A stretch of DNA of 64,000 bases from JAEINY01 sp942490535 (GCA_942490535.1 CALNXQ010000002.1:682001-746000), one strand, 5' to 3'; shown: positions 52,330-60,852, numbered from the stretch's first letter. The notes: generated by a model from the letters alone, not told the origin. A program made the numbers and translations.

Positions 52330-54370
52330 ATACCCCCTGAATCCCCCTGCTGCAGGGGGACCAATTACCAGTCTCCACCATTGAAAGCGCGACGTCGTGA
52401 AAGCCACATTTCGGTCTCCCTATGAATAGGGAGATTCAGAGGGTAAGAAAATCAACAAAAAAACTGAAACAAGTGCTGTATTGAATACGGGATGAGTTTG
52501 GGCGTTTCTAAAACGTGATAAAACGAAGTTTACCCCCTGAATCCCCCTGCAGCAGGGGGACCAATTACCAGTCTCCATCACGCAAGCACGACGTCGTGGA
52601 AGCCACATTTCGGTCTCCCTATGAATAGGGAGATTCAGAGGGTAAGAAAATCAACAAAAAAACTGAAACAAGTGCTGTATTGAATACGGGATGAGTTTGG
52701 GCGTTTCTAAAACGTGATAAAACGAAGTTTACCCCCTGAATCCCCCTGCAGCAGGGGGACCAATTACCAGTCTCCATCACGCAAGCACGACGTCGTGGAA
52801 GCCACATTTCGGTCTCCCTATTAATAGAGAGATTCAGAGGGTAAGAAATCTAAAAAAACAGAAACAAGTGCTGTATCAAATACGGGATGAGTTTGGGCAT
52901 TTATAAAACGTGATAAAACGAAGTTTACCCCCTGAATCCCCCTGCTGCAGGGGGACCAATTACCGGTCGGCATCACGCAAGCACGACAATCTGAAAGCCG
53001 CATTTTGGTCTCCCTATGAATAGGGAGATTCAGAGGGTAAGAAATCTAAAAAAACAGAAACAAGTGCTGTATTAAATACGGGATGAGTTTGGGCATTTAT
53101 AAAACGTGATAAAACGAAGTTTACCCCCTGAATCCCCCTGCAGCAGGGGGACCAATTACCGGTCGCAAGCACGCAAGCACGACAATCTGAAAGCCGCATT
53201 TTGGTCTCCCTATGAATAGGGAGATTCAGAGGGTAAGAAATCTAAAAAAACAGAAACAAGTGCTGTATCGAATACGGGATGGGCTTGAGCGTTTGTAAGA
53301 TTTGATAAAACAAAGTACCCCCTGAATCCCCCTGCAACAAGGGGACCAATTACCGGTCTCCATCACGCAAGCACGACGGCGTGAAAGCCACATTTCGGTC
53401 TCCCTATGAATAGGGAGATTCAGAGGGTAAGAAACACAAAAAAATTCACGAACTTTTCAAATAAAACACCATGACCTACCCCGAAATAAAAGCTCTGGCC
53501 ACCAAGCTTCGCAAGAATCCAACCCCTTCAGAGCGATTTCTTTGGCAGTACCTAAGACGCAGAAAACTCGAAGACCGAAAATTCCTACGTCAACACCCCA
53601 TCATTTATCAAAACACCAATAATCAACTGGACTTTTACATCCCAGATTTCTATTGTGCAGAAGAAAAACTGGTCATTGAGCTGGATGGTAAAATACACCT
53701 CGAAACCAAAGAACGTGATGCGTTTCGGGACTCTATTCTCACAGACCTGGGCCTAAATGTAATGAGAATAAAAAATGAAGAACTGGAAAATATGGAGGAG
53801 GTATTGGATCGCATACGAGATGAGTTTGAGCATTTGTAAAATCTGATATGACGAAACTTACCCCCTGAATCCCCCTGCAGCAGGGAGACCAATTACCGGT
53901 CTCCATCACGCAAGCACGACGTCGTGAAAGCCACATTTCGGTCTCCCTATGAATAGGTAGATTCAGAGGGTAAGAAAATCAACAAAAAAACAGAAACAAG
54001 TGCTGCATCAAATACGGGATGGGCTTGAGCGTTTGTAAGATTTGATAAAACAAAGTACCCCCTGAATCCCCCTGCAGCAGGGGGACCAATTACCGGTCGC
54101 CATCATTGAAAGCACGACATAGTGAAAGCCACATTTTGGTCTCCCTATGAATAGGGAGATTCAGAGGGTAAGAAATCTAAAAAAACAGAAGCAACTGCTG
54201 TATCAAATACGGGATGAGTTTGGGCATTTATAAAACGTGATAAAACGAAGTTTACCCCCTGAATCCCCCTGCTGCAGGGGGACCAATTACCGGTCGCCAT
54301 CACGCAAGCACGACAATCTGAAAGCCGCATTTTGGTCTCCCTATGAATAGGGAGATTCAGAGGGTAAGAA
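52330..54370 (+). repeat. Tandem array of DUF559-associated elements with terminal inverted repeats
   Basis: Nine right ends (TACCCCCTGAATCCCCCTGC type, at about 52331, 52531, 52730, 52926, 53122, 53316, 53859, 54056, 54253) alternate with nine left ends (GGTCTCCCTATGAATAGGGA type), at a period of 194-199 bases. Left and right ends are inverted repeats of each other over about 34 bases, each containing a small palindrome (CCCCCTGCAGCAGGGGG; TCCCTATGAATAGGGA). One interior, 53430-53858, holds the DUF559 gene; the other seven are about 80 bases and retain a tail resembling the 3' end of that gene. Confidence 0.9.
53471..53839 (+). CDS. DUF559 (Vsr-like) endonuclease-domain protein inside the repeat array
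   Basis: 122 residues. The PD-(D/E)xK-like core is visible: LDFYIPDFYCAEEKLVIELD with Asp54, Glu70 and Asp72, and His76 in GKIHL; the N-terminal LRKNPTPSERFLWQYLRR helix and the LGLNVMRIKNEELENMEEVL end are family-typical. The family is related to the very-short-patch repair nuclease Vsr; its members are mostly uncharacterised. It lies between a left and a right end of the array. The 3' end of the gene (GAGATGAGTTTGAGCATTTG) is recognisable in the interiors of the other units, which therefore look like deletion derivatives of this one. Confidence 0.88.
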   Translation: MTYPEIKALATKLRKNPTPSERFLWQYLRRRKLEDRKFLRQHPIIYQNTNNQLDFYIPDFYCAEEKLVIELDGKIHLETKERDAFRDSILTDLGLNVMRIKNEELENMEEVLDRIRDEFEHL

Positions 54371-54623
54371 ATCCAATCACCCTACCCCAAAAAACACCCC
54401 TCTACCACAAAATCCACTTCACTTAAATAAAATTCGTATTATTCGTACTTAACTATCTATCTTTTTTATATTTTTAAACAATTAATGACAATGGGTGATA
54501 AGGCCATGCTAACAAGTTGAAAAGTAGAAAAGGTTACCAATCACTTACAGCAATAAACATTTTACTGAACAACAAAATAGCATTGTGCAAAACCCAAGTA
54601 ATTTATTAAGTAATCGGAAAAAA

Positions 54624-55010
54624 ATGAAAAAACACGCAGCTTACGTAAACATGGAGACCGTAAAAAATAAAGACGGTCGTATTGAAGAATTTAAAATCAG
54701 GACTGTATCCTATCTCCCTAGTGACAGCGCTCCAACCATTTCGGGGGAAGGCCAGGTGTCGGATCGCATCCTTTACCGACCATTAACCATCAACTATGGT
54801 GGCACTTCCACAAATTTTGCGTATTTTCCCCTCGAATTTACAGTTAAACGTGATGATGTTGGTTTGTTGGAGCGAGGGGTTAAAGTTAAAGTTAAACCCA
54901 ATGGGGTTCCTGAAACTCGTGCAACGATGGCTATGACTGAGGAAACATTAAGTGTGAATGAAGCTGAAGAAGGGACCACATTAGAATATGAAGATCCAGG
55001 TGAAGTTTAA
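54624..55010 (+). CDS. Hypothetical protein upstream of TPR kinase
   Basis: 128 residues from ATG 54624 (MKKHAAYVNMETVKNKDGRI); the frame can be extended to a GTG at 54585. No signal peptide, membrane helix or cysteine is seen. Alternating polar and hydrophobic residues (DRILYRPLTINYGGTSTNFA, YFPLEFTVKRDD, VKVKVKPNGVPETRATMAM) suggest beta structure, and the C-terminus is acidic (EETLSVNEAEEGTTLEYEDP). I do not recognise the family. The kinase gene starts 20 bases after its stop, so the two are probably cotranscribed. Confidence 0.65.
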   Translation: MKKHAAYVNMETVKNKDGRIEEFKIRTVSYLPSDSAPTISGEGQVSDRILYRPLTINYGGTSTNFAYFPLEFTVKRDDVGLLERGVKVKVKPNGVPETRATMAMTEETLSVNEAEEGTTLEYEDPGEV

Positions 55011-55030
55011 AAGTTAACTAATAAAGTATA

Positions 55031-57127
55031 ATGAAAGGTTCGAATTATAAATTTTTCTTTTTTCTAAAGCAAATAATAATACGAGCCTTTCTATTATTAC
55101 TATTATCTGGAACAACACTTATCTCTTTGGCGGATAATACTGTATATAAATTAAAAAAAGAAACCATCAAAATACAATCTAATTTATGCAAATCAAAAGA
55201 AGCATTCTTCAACGAGCCAAACAAAAGCATTTACTTAGATACTGCTAATTCCATAGACAAGGGGCTTTTTTTTCTTGAATATGGAAATTATTTATTTTCC
55301 CAAAAGAAATATGAGAAAATAGACTCATTAATTGAGATTAGTTCATTTTTCTTTTCAAAATCAAGTAGCCAAGAAGGATTAGCCGATATATACTATTTAG
55401 CTGGTCGAGTTGCGATAAACGAAAATAATAAAAAAGGAGTACTTGATTTTTTTCAAAGAGCTAATCATCATTATTCAAATGTAAACAATAATAAAGGCAT
55501 CATTTATTCAAATATTCAAATAGCAAATTTCTTCTCTAAAAATAGTAATAATGAAATTGCGGAGAAACATTATCAATTAGCCATCAACGCTTTGAGTGCC
55601 ACAACTTCAAGCAACATAAAAGAAATCATTTACTTAAATTCTGCGAACCACTATAATCAATCATCACAGTTTAATAAAGCCCTTTTATATTACAAAAAAC
55701 TTGAAGACATAATAACTCACAACGAAAATACAACAAGAATTGGGCTATTACATAACAACCTTGGCGTCTTATACTTAAGGCAAGAAAAATGGAAACTTGC
55801 GGAATCTTATTTCTTAAAATCACTCAAAATAAAAGAATCACACCATGATACTATAGGAATAATAAATACATCTCAAAATTTATTCCGAGTCAACCTTCGA
55901 CAAGAAAATATACAAAAAGCGAGTTACTACTATTACTTGCTATGTGATCAATTTAGTAAAATGAAACCTTCTGATGAAGTCTATCTTGATTTTGTTTTTA
56001 ATTGCATCCACTATCATGTTTTAAATAATTCGGCCGAATTAGCTATAAAAAATTTACATGAATATTCTACGGCAAAAGACTCACTCAACAACCTAGCCTT
56101 CTCCGACAAACTCATAGAAATGCAAAAAAGCTTCGAGCTGCAGGAGAAAGACCGGGAGATTGAGTTGTTGCAAAAGGAAGATGCCCTGCAAAAGGCCCAA
56201 TTGAACACCCAAAGACTCTTCAGTATATCGGTGGGCGTATTTGCCTTATTACTCATCGCAGTGGGCGTGCTCATCAACCGGCAACGGCGCCGCCTAAAAA
56301 GGTCGCAGCATCTTTTAAAACAGCGGAAACAAGAAATCATCATGGTCAATGAAGAACTGCACCGCTCCAACCTCTCCAAAGACCGCATCCTTTCAGTTAT
56401 TGGTCACGATTTACGCGGACCGGTGGGTGGCTTAAAGGAACTCATTGAGCTCTACATGGAATTGGGCGAGTTTGAACCCGAAGATTTCCACAACCTATTG
56501 AGTGCTGCCCGCGAGTCGTCCACCAGCACCTATCACCTGCTGGAAAACTTGCTGAGCTGGGCCAACTCGCAACGGGGTCAGATCATGTTTGAGCCGGAGA
56601 CCATGCCTGTCAAGGGGATGATCTGCCACACCGTGGAGCTGCTGGATAAAGCCGTCAACACCCGTGGCATTCGCTTCAAATGCGAGGTACCGGATGAACT
56701 GCAACTCACCGTAGACAAAAACATGCTCAACACCATTGTGCGAAACCTGGTGTCCAATGCCATTAAGTTCTCGCCTGAAAAAGCCCTGGTGAGCGTTACC
56801 GCCACAGAGCACCCAGAAGAAGTGATTTTCTGCATTGCCGACGAAGGCATTGGGTTCTCGGCCAAAGAGTCGGAGAGCCTTTTCACGCACAAGGAGGCTT
56901 ACTTCCTGGAAAATGGCAATTCCGCCAAAGGCTCCGGCCTGGGCCTCATCCTCTGCAAAGAGTTTGTGGAGCGCCACGGCGGCCGCATCTGGACCGAGTC
57001 AGATCTAAAGAAAGGCGCTAAGGTATGTTTCAGCATCCCCAAAACACTGCCCGAACGCGCAGCCATGGCAGAAGCACCGGCTAAAAAATCACGCTTGAAA
57101 TGGCTGTCCTGGTCCAATTTGTTTTAG
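55031..57127 (+). CDS. TPR-domain sensor histidine kinase
   Basis: 698 residues. Signal-anchor sequence near the start (IIIRAFLLLLLSGTTLISLA), about six TPR-like units (GLADIYYLAGRVAINENNKK, LLHNNLGVLYLRQEKWKLAE, SYFLKSLKIKE), a coiled segment, a membrane helix (LFSISVGVFALLLIAVGVLI, about 396-416), HisKA (ILSVIGHDLRGPVGGLKELI, His459) and an ATPase domain (NLVSNAIKFSPEKALVSVTA, DEGIGFSAKESESLFT, GSGLGLILCKEFVERHGGRI). No response regulator gene is adjacent. Base composition changes inside the gene near 56085: 25% GC in 55261-55320 but 65% in 56941-57000, so the sensor and kinase halves may have different origins. A hypothetical gene precedes it by 20 bases. Confidence 0.92.
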   Translation: MKGSNYKFFFFLKQIIIRAFLLLLLSGTTLISLADNTVYKLKKETIKIQSNLCKSKEAFFNEPNKSIYLDTANSIDKGLFFLEYGNYLFSQKKYEKIDSLIEISSFFFSKSSSQEGLADIYYLAGRVAINENNKKGVLDFFQRANHHYSNVNNNKGIIYSNIQIANFFSKNSNNEIAEKHYQLAINALSATTSSNIKEIIYLNSANHYNQSSQFNKALLYYKKLEDIITHNENTTRIGLLHNNLGVLYLRQEKWKLAESYFLKSLKIKESHHDTIGIINTSQNLFRVNLRQENIQKASYYYYLLCDQFSKMKPSDEVYLDFVFNCIHYHVLNNSAELAIKNLHEYSTAKDSLNNLAFSDKLIEMQKSFELQEKDREIELLQKEDALQKAQLNTQRLFSISVGVFALLLIAVGVLINRQRRRLKRSQHLLKQRKQEIIMVNEELHRSNLSKDRILSVIGHDLRGPVGGLKELIELYMELGEFEPEDFHNLLSAARESSTSTYHLLENLLSWANSQRGQIMFEPETMPVKGMICHTVELLDKAVNTRGIRFKCEVPDELQLTVDKNMLNTIVRNLVSNAIKFSPEKALVSVTATEHPEEVIFCIADEGIGFSAKESESLFTHKEAYFLENGNSAKGSGLGLILCKEFVERHGGRIWTESDLKKGAKVCFSIPKTLPERAAMAEAPAKKSRLKWLSWSNLF

Positions 57128-57248
57128 CGGCGCATTTGCGCTTACTGCCCCAATGATGGACTTGATGTATGCTGACACATATTTCTCACCACCACCTTCG
57201 TGGTTTTCCAACAAAAAAATTCATTTCAATCAACGACAAATCTTGGGT

Positions 57249-57465
57249 TGTTTAACCTCTACGAGGTATAGCGTTTTTAGCTTAATTAATGTCTACAATA
57301 CTATATTGCCTACGGCAAATTACAGATAGCGCATAAAACAAGGTAGAATAATACATTGACCACTAATGAAATAAAAGATCAATAACGACTACTACATAGA
57401 ACTTATGAAAGCTGAAAGCCGCATTTCGGTCTCCCTATGAATAGGGAGATTCAGAGGGTAAGAAA
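57249..57465 (+). repeat. About 200-bp REP-like repeat, copy 1
   Basis: Runs from TTGTTTAACCTCTACGAGGT through GTCTACAATACTATATTGCC and TACGGCAAATTACAGATAGC to the left end of the DUF559-type element (GGTCTCCCTATGAATAGGGA). The same string recurs at 58206-58388 and 58414-58630. It holds small palindromes (CCTCTACGAGG, TTGCCTACGGCAA). Confidence 0.75.
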
Positions 57466-57590
57466 CAAAAAATCAGAAACACAGCTCAATCACATGCGAA
57501 ATAATTCAAATATTTATAAAAAATAATTAAACTTAACTTACCCCCTGAATCCCCCTGCAACAGGGGGACCAATTACCGGTCTCCATCTTG
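57409..57590 (+). repeat. Isolated element of the DUF559-associated family
   Basis: Left end at about 57428, an A/T-rich interior without ORF, and the right end (TACCCCCTGAATCCCCCTGC) at 57539, flanked by GAAAGCCGCATTTC on the left and AATTACCGGTCTCCATC on the right. It shows that the unit order is left end, interior, right end, as around the DUF559 gene. Confidence 0.8.
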
Positions 57591-57596
57591 GATTGT

Positions 57597-58205
57597 TTAA
57601 CCTCTTCGAGGTATAGCGCTTTTTAGCGCTAACTTAACCACTATGGACTGAAAGTCCATAGGTTTGGAGAGACCAGAATGACTGAAAGTCATTCCTAGTG
57701 TGTTATTCAAGGATAAAATTGGAACCATCCTGATCTTCTGGTTTGCGATGATGCTCCAAATAGGCATTCACCATTTCATCCGTAATATTACCAGAACTCC
57801 AACAGCCAAAACCAATTGCCCAAAAGTGTCGACCCCAATATTTTTTACTAAGCGATGGGAATTCCTGTTGTAATTTTCTGGAACTTCGACCTTTTAGTTT
57901 CTTTACTAACTCACTAACACTTTGAGATGGACGATAATTTATGTGCATGTGTATATGATCGGATGAAACTACTCCTTTAAGGATCAAAACATCCTCTGCT
58001 TCACATATCTGCATTAATATTGAGCGACATCTTTTTTTTATGTCTCCTTGCAATACTGGATACCTATATTTAGTTGACCATACAATATGAACTGTCATTT
58101 CAGAAACAGTATGGCCATTGCTCCTTTGTACCATATTGTAAAGGTAGCTTTTTTAGAAGCTAAAGCAAGATGCACTAAAGTGCATAGTTTTAACTACTAT
58201 TGAGA
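57597..58205 (-). mobile_element. IS200/IS605-type element with flanking hairpins
   Basis: The transposase gene is bordered by short hairpins: ACCTC..GAGGT, AGCGC..GCGCT, CTATGGACT GAA AGTCCATAG (57641-57661) and GAATGACT GAA AGTCATTC (57677-57695) on one side, and TAGCTT..AAGCTA and ATGCACT AA AGTGCAT (58170-58185) on the other. Such single-strand hairpins are the recognition signals of HUH transposases. Exact ends are not certain. Confidence 0.7.
57703..58134 (-). CDS. tnpA: IS200/IS605-family transposase (Y1, HUH)
   Basis: 143 residues, full length for TnpA. Seen: VHIVWSTKYRYPVLQGDIKK at the N-terminus, the metal-binding HUH motif in VVSSDHIHMHINYRPSQSVS (His60, His62), VKKLKGRSSRKLQQEFPSL, and the catalytic Tyr125 in MVNAYLEHH. 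The enzyme cuts and joins single-stranded DNA through a 5'-phosphotyrosine. Its frame is intact. The surrounding GACTGAAAGTC-type hairpins resemble REP sequences, so a REP-associated (RAYT-like) role is an alternative, though the short length favours IS200. Confidence 0.93.
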   Translation of the reverse strand: MVQRSNGHTVSEMTVHIVWSTKYRYPVLQGDIKKRCRSILMQICEAEDVLILKGVVSSDHIHMHINYRPSQSVSELVKKLKGRSSRKLQQEFPSLSKKYWGRHFWAIGFGCWSSGNITDEMVNAYLEHHRKPEDQDGSNFILE

Positions 58206-58388
58206 CCAATAAAGTCTACAATACTATATTGCCTACGGCAAATTACAGATAGCGCATAAAGCATGGTAGAATAGTACATTGGCCACTAATAAAGTAAAAG
58301 ATCAATAACGACTACTACATAGAACTTATGAAAGCTGAAAGCCGCATTTCGGTCTCCCTATGAATAGGGAGATTCAGAGGGTAAGAAA
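58206..58388 (+). repeat. About 200-bp REP-like repeat, copy 2
   Basis: Matches copy 1 from GTCTACAATACTATATTGCC to GATTCAGAGGGTAAGAAA; the 5' part is replaced by the IS200-type element. It ends in a left end of the DUF559-type element, followed at once by a right-flank sequence (AAATCACCGGTCTACATC), so interior and right end are deleted. Confidence 0.75.
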
Positions 58389-58413
58389 ACAAATCACCGG
58401 TCTACATCCTGGT

Positions 58414-58630
58414 TTGTTTAACCTCTAAGAGGTATAGCGTTTTTAGCTTGAATAATGTCTACAAGACTATATTACCTACGGCAAATTACAGATAGCGCAT
58501 AAAGCATGGTAGAATAGTACATTGGCCACTAATGAAATAAAAGATCATTAACGACTACTACATAGTATTTGTGAAAGCTGAATGCCGCATTTCGGTTTCC
58601 CTATGAATAGGGAGATTCAGAGGGTAAGAA
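58414..58630 (+). repeat. About 200-bp REP-like repeat, copy 3
   Basis: Full-length copy starting TTGTTTAACCTCTAAGAGGT and ending in the left end (TTCCCTATGAATAGGGAG, then TTCAGAGGGTAAGAAAA), followed by ATCAGTCTCCATCATGG, again a deleted form of the element. Confidence 0.75.
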
Positions 58631-58836
58631 AATATCAGTCTCCATCATGGAAAGCACAACACCCTGAAAGCCCCATCTCCCTCTCCCATGTGTCTGAAGA
58701 CTGAACGAGTAAGACAAAAAAAACGCCCACAATTCATCCTCACCGCATGCAAAATCCATAAAAAAATGATATATTGAGAAACCGAGATTCGGGGATATGA
58801 ATGCGCGTTTGTGTCTCATTTTTTAAACTGTTCGCC

Positions 58837-59271
58837 ATGCTTAAAACCTCTTATACCGACATCAAAAAAGTTGCTAAACTATTGGATACCGGTTTCCTGG
58901 TTTACATTCACCAACAAACCGGTAAGATTGTTGCCATTCCCGAATTTGACGATTTCATGGATTTTGGCGATGACGATTCAGAGTTACTCATGGCCGAAGT
59001 GGAGAATCATCCCGAAAATTACCTGCACATTAAAAAGATGACATCCCGCGAGGTGTTTAACATGATGATGGATTTTGCCCAGGAACAAGAAGAGATGGAA
59101 ACTACTCATAAACTGGTAGAAGAATTGCGCAAGTCCAATCCCATCAGCAACTTCAACAATGCCATTCGCTTTATGGGGCCACAAATCCGCAAGGCCTGGA
59201 TTGATTACCGCGATGACCGGACACATAACCACATCCGCAACCGTCTCTGGACCTCGCGACAGACGTATTGA
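58837..59271 (+). CDS. UPF0158-family protein
   Basis: 144 residues from ATG 58837 (MLKTSYTDIKKVAKLLDTGF); an upstream in-frame ATG at 58801 would add 12 residues in an AT-rich leader. The pattern of an N-terminal strand pair (VYIHQQTGKIVAIPEFDD), an acidic stretch (DFGDDDSELL), then NYLHIKKMTSREVFNMMMDF and FNNAIRFMGPQIRKAWIDYR is that of UPF0158, whose function is unknown. It is a soluble cytoplasmic protein. It stands alone between repeat-rich regions, with intact frame and family-typical length. Confidence 0.8.
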   Translation: MLKTSYTDIKKVAKLLDTGFLVYIHQQTGKIVAIPEFDDFMDFGDDDSELLMAEVENHPENYLHIKKMTSREVFNMMMDFAQEQEEMETTHKLVEELRKSNPISNFNNAIRFMGPQIRKAWIDYRDDRTHNHIRNRLWTSRQTY

Positions 59272-59357
59272 ACAGGCACGTAACAAACACCATAAGCTGA
59301 TCTAAATATCTTTTCCATCTAAAACGAATTACCATGGGCCCACACTCATGGTTTTTT

Positions 59358-59515
59358 ATGTTTAGTGTCTTACTGCTGATATTCTTGTATTATTTAGCAG
59401 CATATTGTTTTTGGACTAATTGGAATGATGAATATGGATTACCGATTTGTGATTTAAGATTTCGGTGTTCGTCATTTGTTGATCGATATGCATTATTTGG
59501 TTCAGACTCGTCCTG
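59358..59515 (+). repeat. Second copy of the about 150-bp sequence at 30107-30260
   Basis: TTAGTGTCTTACTGCTGATA, CAGCATATTGTTTTTGG and GATTTGTGATTTAAGATTT align with the copy at 30 kb. Here a 78-codon frame (59334-59570) begins MGPHSWFFMFSVLLLIFLYY, one hydrophobic segment and then low-quality sequence; I regard it as a gene remnant, not a convincing gene. Confidence 0.45.
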
Positions 59516-59595
59516 GTTGGGTACTTTGTATATATTATGGATCCTCCATCCTGTCGATTTCGTGAATTAAACCATTCTTGATTACTGCAATGTGT

Positions 59596-59775
59596 CCTCA
59601 ACTAGCTGCAAAGAGCACTCATAGTACTGTAAACAGGGATCAGCTATCTGCAAGAAATAACTCACATGGTAGTAAGGGGTGGCACCCAGTAGCAAAAGGG
59701 GGAAAAGCATGCAAGAAGCGGCTCAAGTGCCTGCAAAGAGGGGGTGCTACCTGCAATGAGCGCAGCATGCACTGA
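59596..59775 (+). repeat. Degenerate tandem array with 21-bp period (array B)
   Basis: Units CTGCAAAGAGCACTCATAG, CTGTAAACAGGGATCAGC, CTGCAAGAAATAACTCAC follow at exact 21-base spacing; further GTAGTAAGGGG, GTAGCAAAAGG, TGCAAGAAGCGG, CTGCAAAGAGGG and CTGCAATGAGCG fit with 1-2 base slips. A seven-residue periodicity appears on translation, but there is no credible gene. Confidence 0.55.
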
Positions 59776-60122
59776 TCGCCTAACAAACTAATCGATAAAA
59801 ACCTAGCGCATTACCAGTAGAGCGCTCAAAAAGGCTTATGGAACGGCTCTTTCCTCCCAGCCACTTATAAAGAAGCGCTCCATAAATCCCTCAATACATT
59901 AAAACTTTATGCACCAACTGCTAGTGATAAATACTGATACGCAATCACAGAGCAATAAACTATCGCTCTGTGATTCGTAATCGGTATAAAAAACAAACAC
60001 AGCTCCCCAACTGGAAAGCTGCATTTTATTTATTATGCGTTGAATTTATGAGCCCTCATCCAACCATTGTTAACTGCGTCGAAAAAAGTATCGCGTATGA
60101 ATATAATCATACGGTGATCAGT
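59776..60122. other. Intergenic region with two stem-loops
   Basis: A perfect 11-bp stem (AATCACAGAGC, 59943-59953 / 59965-59975) with 11-base loop, and a CAGCT..AGCTG hairpin near 59999-60024 which, read on the minus strand, is followed by a T-rich run and probably ends the transcript of the gene at 60123. No gene seen. Confidence 0.5.
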
Positions 60123-60464
60123 TTATTCCTCCAGTTTATGTTTCATCAAGAGGTAAAACAACACCAGACTCAATCCGCCAAAAGCTAATATCATAGAGAA
60201 ATAAGCGGCCGCTTCATCCATCGATGTATTGGCTTCTAAGTAGGCACCCATCAACACACCCAAAGCCAAACCAACCAGAAACATACCATACTTCAAAGTC
60301 AGGTAATGTTTGGGTTTGCGATTGATTTCCTCAAAAATAGAGGCATCTTTTCCGGAGGCTATTAAGGCCGTCCGTTCAATGCGTCGGTTTTTAAAATAAG
60401 CCAGTGAGATGATGATGGCGGGAATACTTCCGAAAATAAAAATAATTGCTAATGAACCTTCCAT
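60123..60464 (-). CDS. DUF6249-like small membrane protein, paralog 1
   Basis: 113 residues. An N-terminal membrane helix (LAIIFIFGSIPAIIISLAYF), a basic cytoplasmic stretch (KNRRIERTALIASGKDASIF, KPKHYLTLKYG) and two more helices (MFLVGLALGVLMGAYLEA; AAYFSMILAFGGLSLVLFYL). The layout is that of DUF6249-domain proteins, of unknown function, which in Bacteroidota often accompany ECF sigma factors. It shares about two thirds of its residues by eye with the protein at 60886-61230. The upstream TGTAACC-N16-CGTCATA promoter suggests ECF-sigma control; no sigma gene for it lies in this window next to it. Confidence 0.78.
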   Translation of the reverse strand: MEGSLAIIFIFGSIPAIIISLAYFKNRRIERTALIASGKDASIFEEINRKPKHYLTLKYGMFLVGLALGVLMGAYLEANTSMDEAAAYFSMILAFGGLSLVLFYLLMKHKLEE

Positions 60465-60530
60465 GACTATGTATTTTAAAGTTTTACATTTTGTGCTTTA
60501 TAAACGTCCCTCCGGATCGTTCACTTGTAT

Positions 60531-60557
60531 GACGCCACCTCAATTGAGCCGGTTACA
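60531..60557 (-). promoter_or_regulatory. ECF-type promoter of DUF6249 paralog 1
   Basis: On the minus strand TGTAACC, 16 bases, then CGTCATA. The same boxes with the same spacing precede paralog 2. The ATG is about 65 bases downstream. Confidence 0.65.
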
Positions 60558-60600
60558 AATGGCGGACATTTTTTTTTAGAATAAAATCGCATTGGCCATT

Positions 60601-60827
60601 TTGATGCCCGCAAACCCTTACCAGGACCGATGTAACTGTGGCAGGACAGGCTAAAACCCGACAGGATGAGGTAAAAATCAACAGGAGATCCTAACCTGCC
60701 ATCAGGACGGGGTCGTATTGCATTTGAAAAGGTCATTCCTTTGGCAGGACGTGCCATGTTACCAACAGGACCGGATAAAGGTTTACCAGGAGGCTGCAAA
60801 ATATTACTGGTCCATACCCACGTAAAA
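60601..60827 (+). repeat. Tandem array with 20-21-bp period (array C)
   Basis: CAGGA occurs at 60622, 60642, 60662, 60682, 60703, 60745, 60766 and 60787: spacings of 20, 20, 20, 21, 42, 21 and 21. The rest of each unit varies. No gene reads through it with support. Confidence 0.7.
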
Positions 60828-60852
60828 GCCGGCTCCATACAATGAAACCGGC
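60823..60852 (-). terminator. Terminator of DUF6249 paralog 2
   Basis: GCCGG (60828-60832) / CCGGC (60848-60852) stem with 15-base loop followed by TTTT on the minus strand, 34 bases past the stop at 60886. Confidence 0.6.

Noticed and set aside
52420..54330. Series of 60-62-codon minus-strand frames (CRACVMETGNWSPC type) as a cysteine-rich peptide family
   Set aside because: They span the conserved ends and spacer of the repeat units and appear only because the units are copies; some are disrupted and they share no promoter.
52330..54370. The about 197-bp array as a CRISPR
   Set aside because: Repeat and spacer sizes are wrong, the spacers are themselves conserved, and no cas gene is present.
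57597..58205. Full IS605 element with TnpB
   Set aside because: No tnpB-like frame is present; the element carries only the Y1 transposase.
59334..59570. 78-codon frame with hydrophobic N-terminus as a real membrane-protein gene
   Set aside because: Only one helix and then low-complexity sequence; the same DNA at 30 kb is full of stops. It fits a decayed repeat better than a gene.
60521..60838. 105-codon minus-strand frame between the DUF6249-like genes
   Set aside because: It runs through the CAGGA array and one promoter, with no family resemblance.
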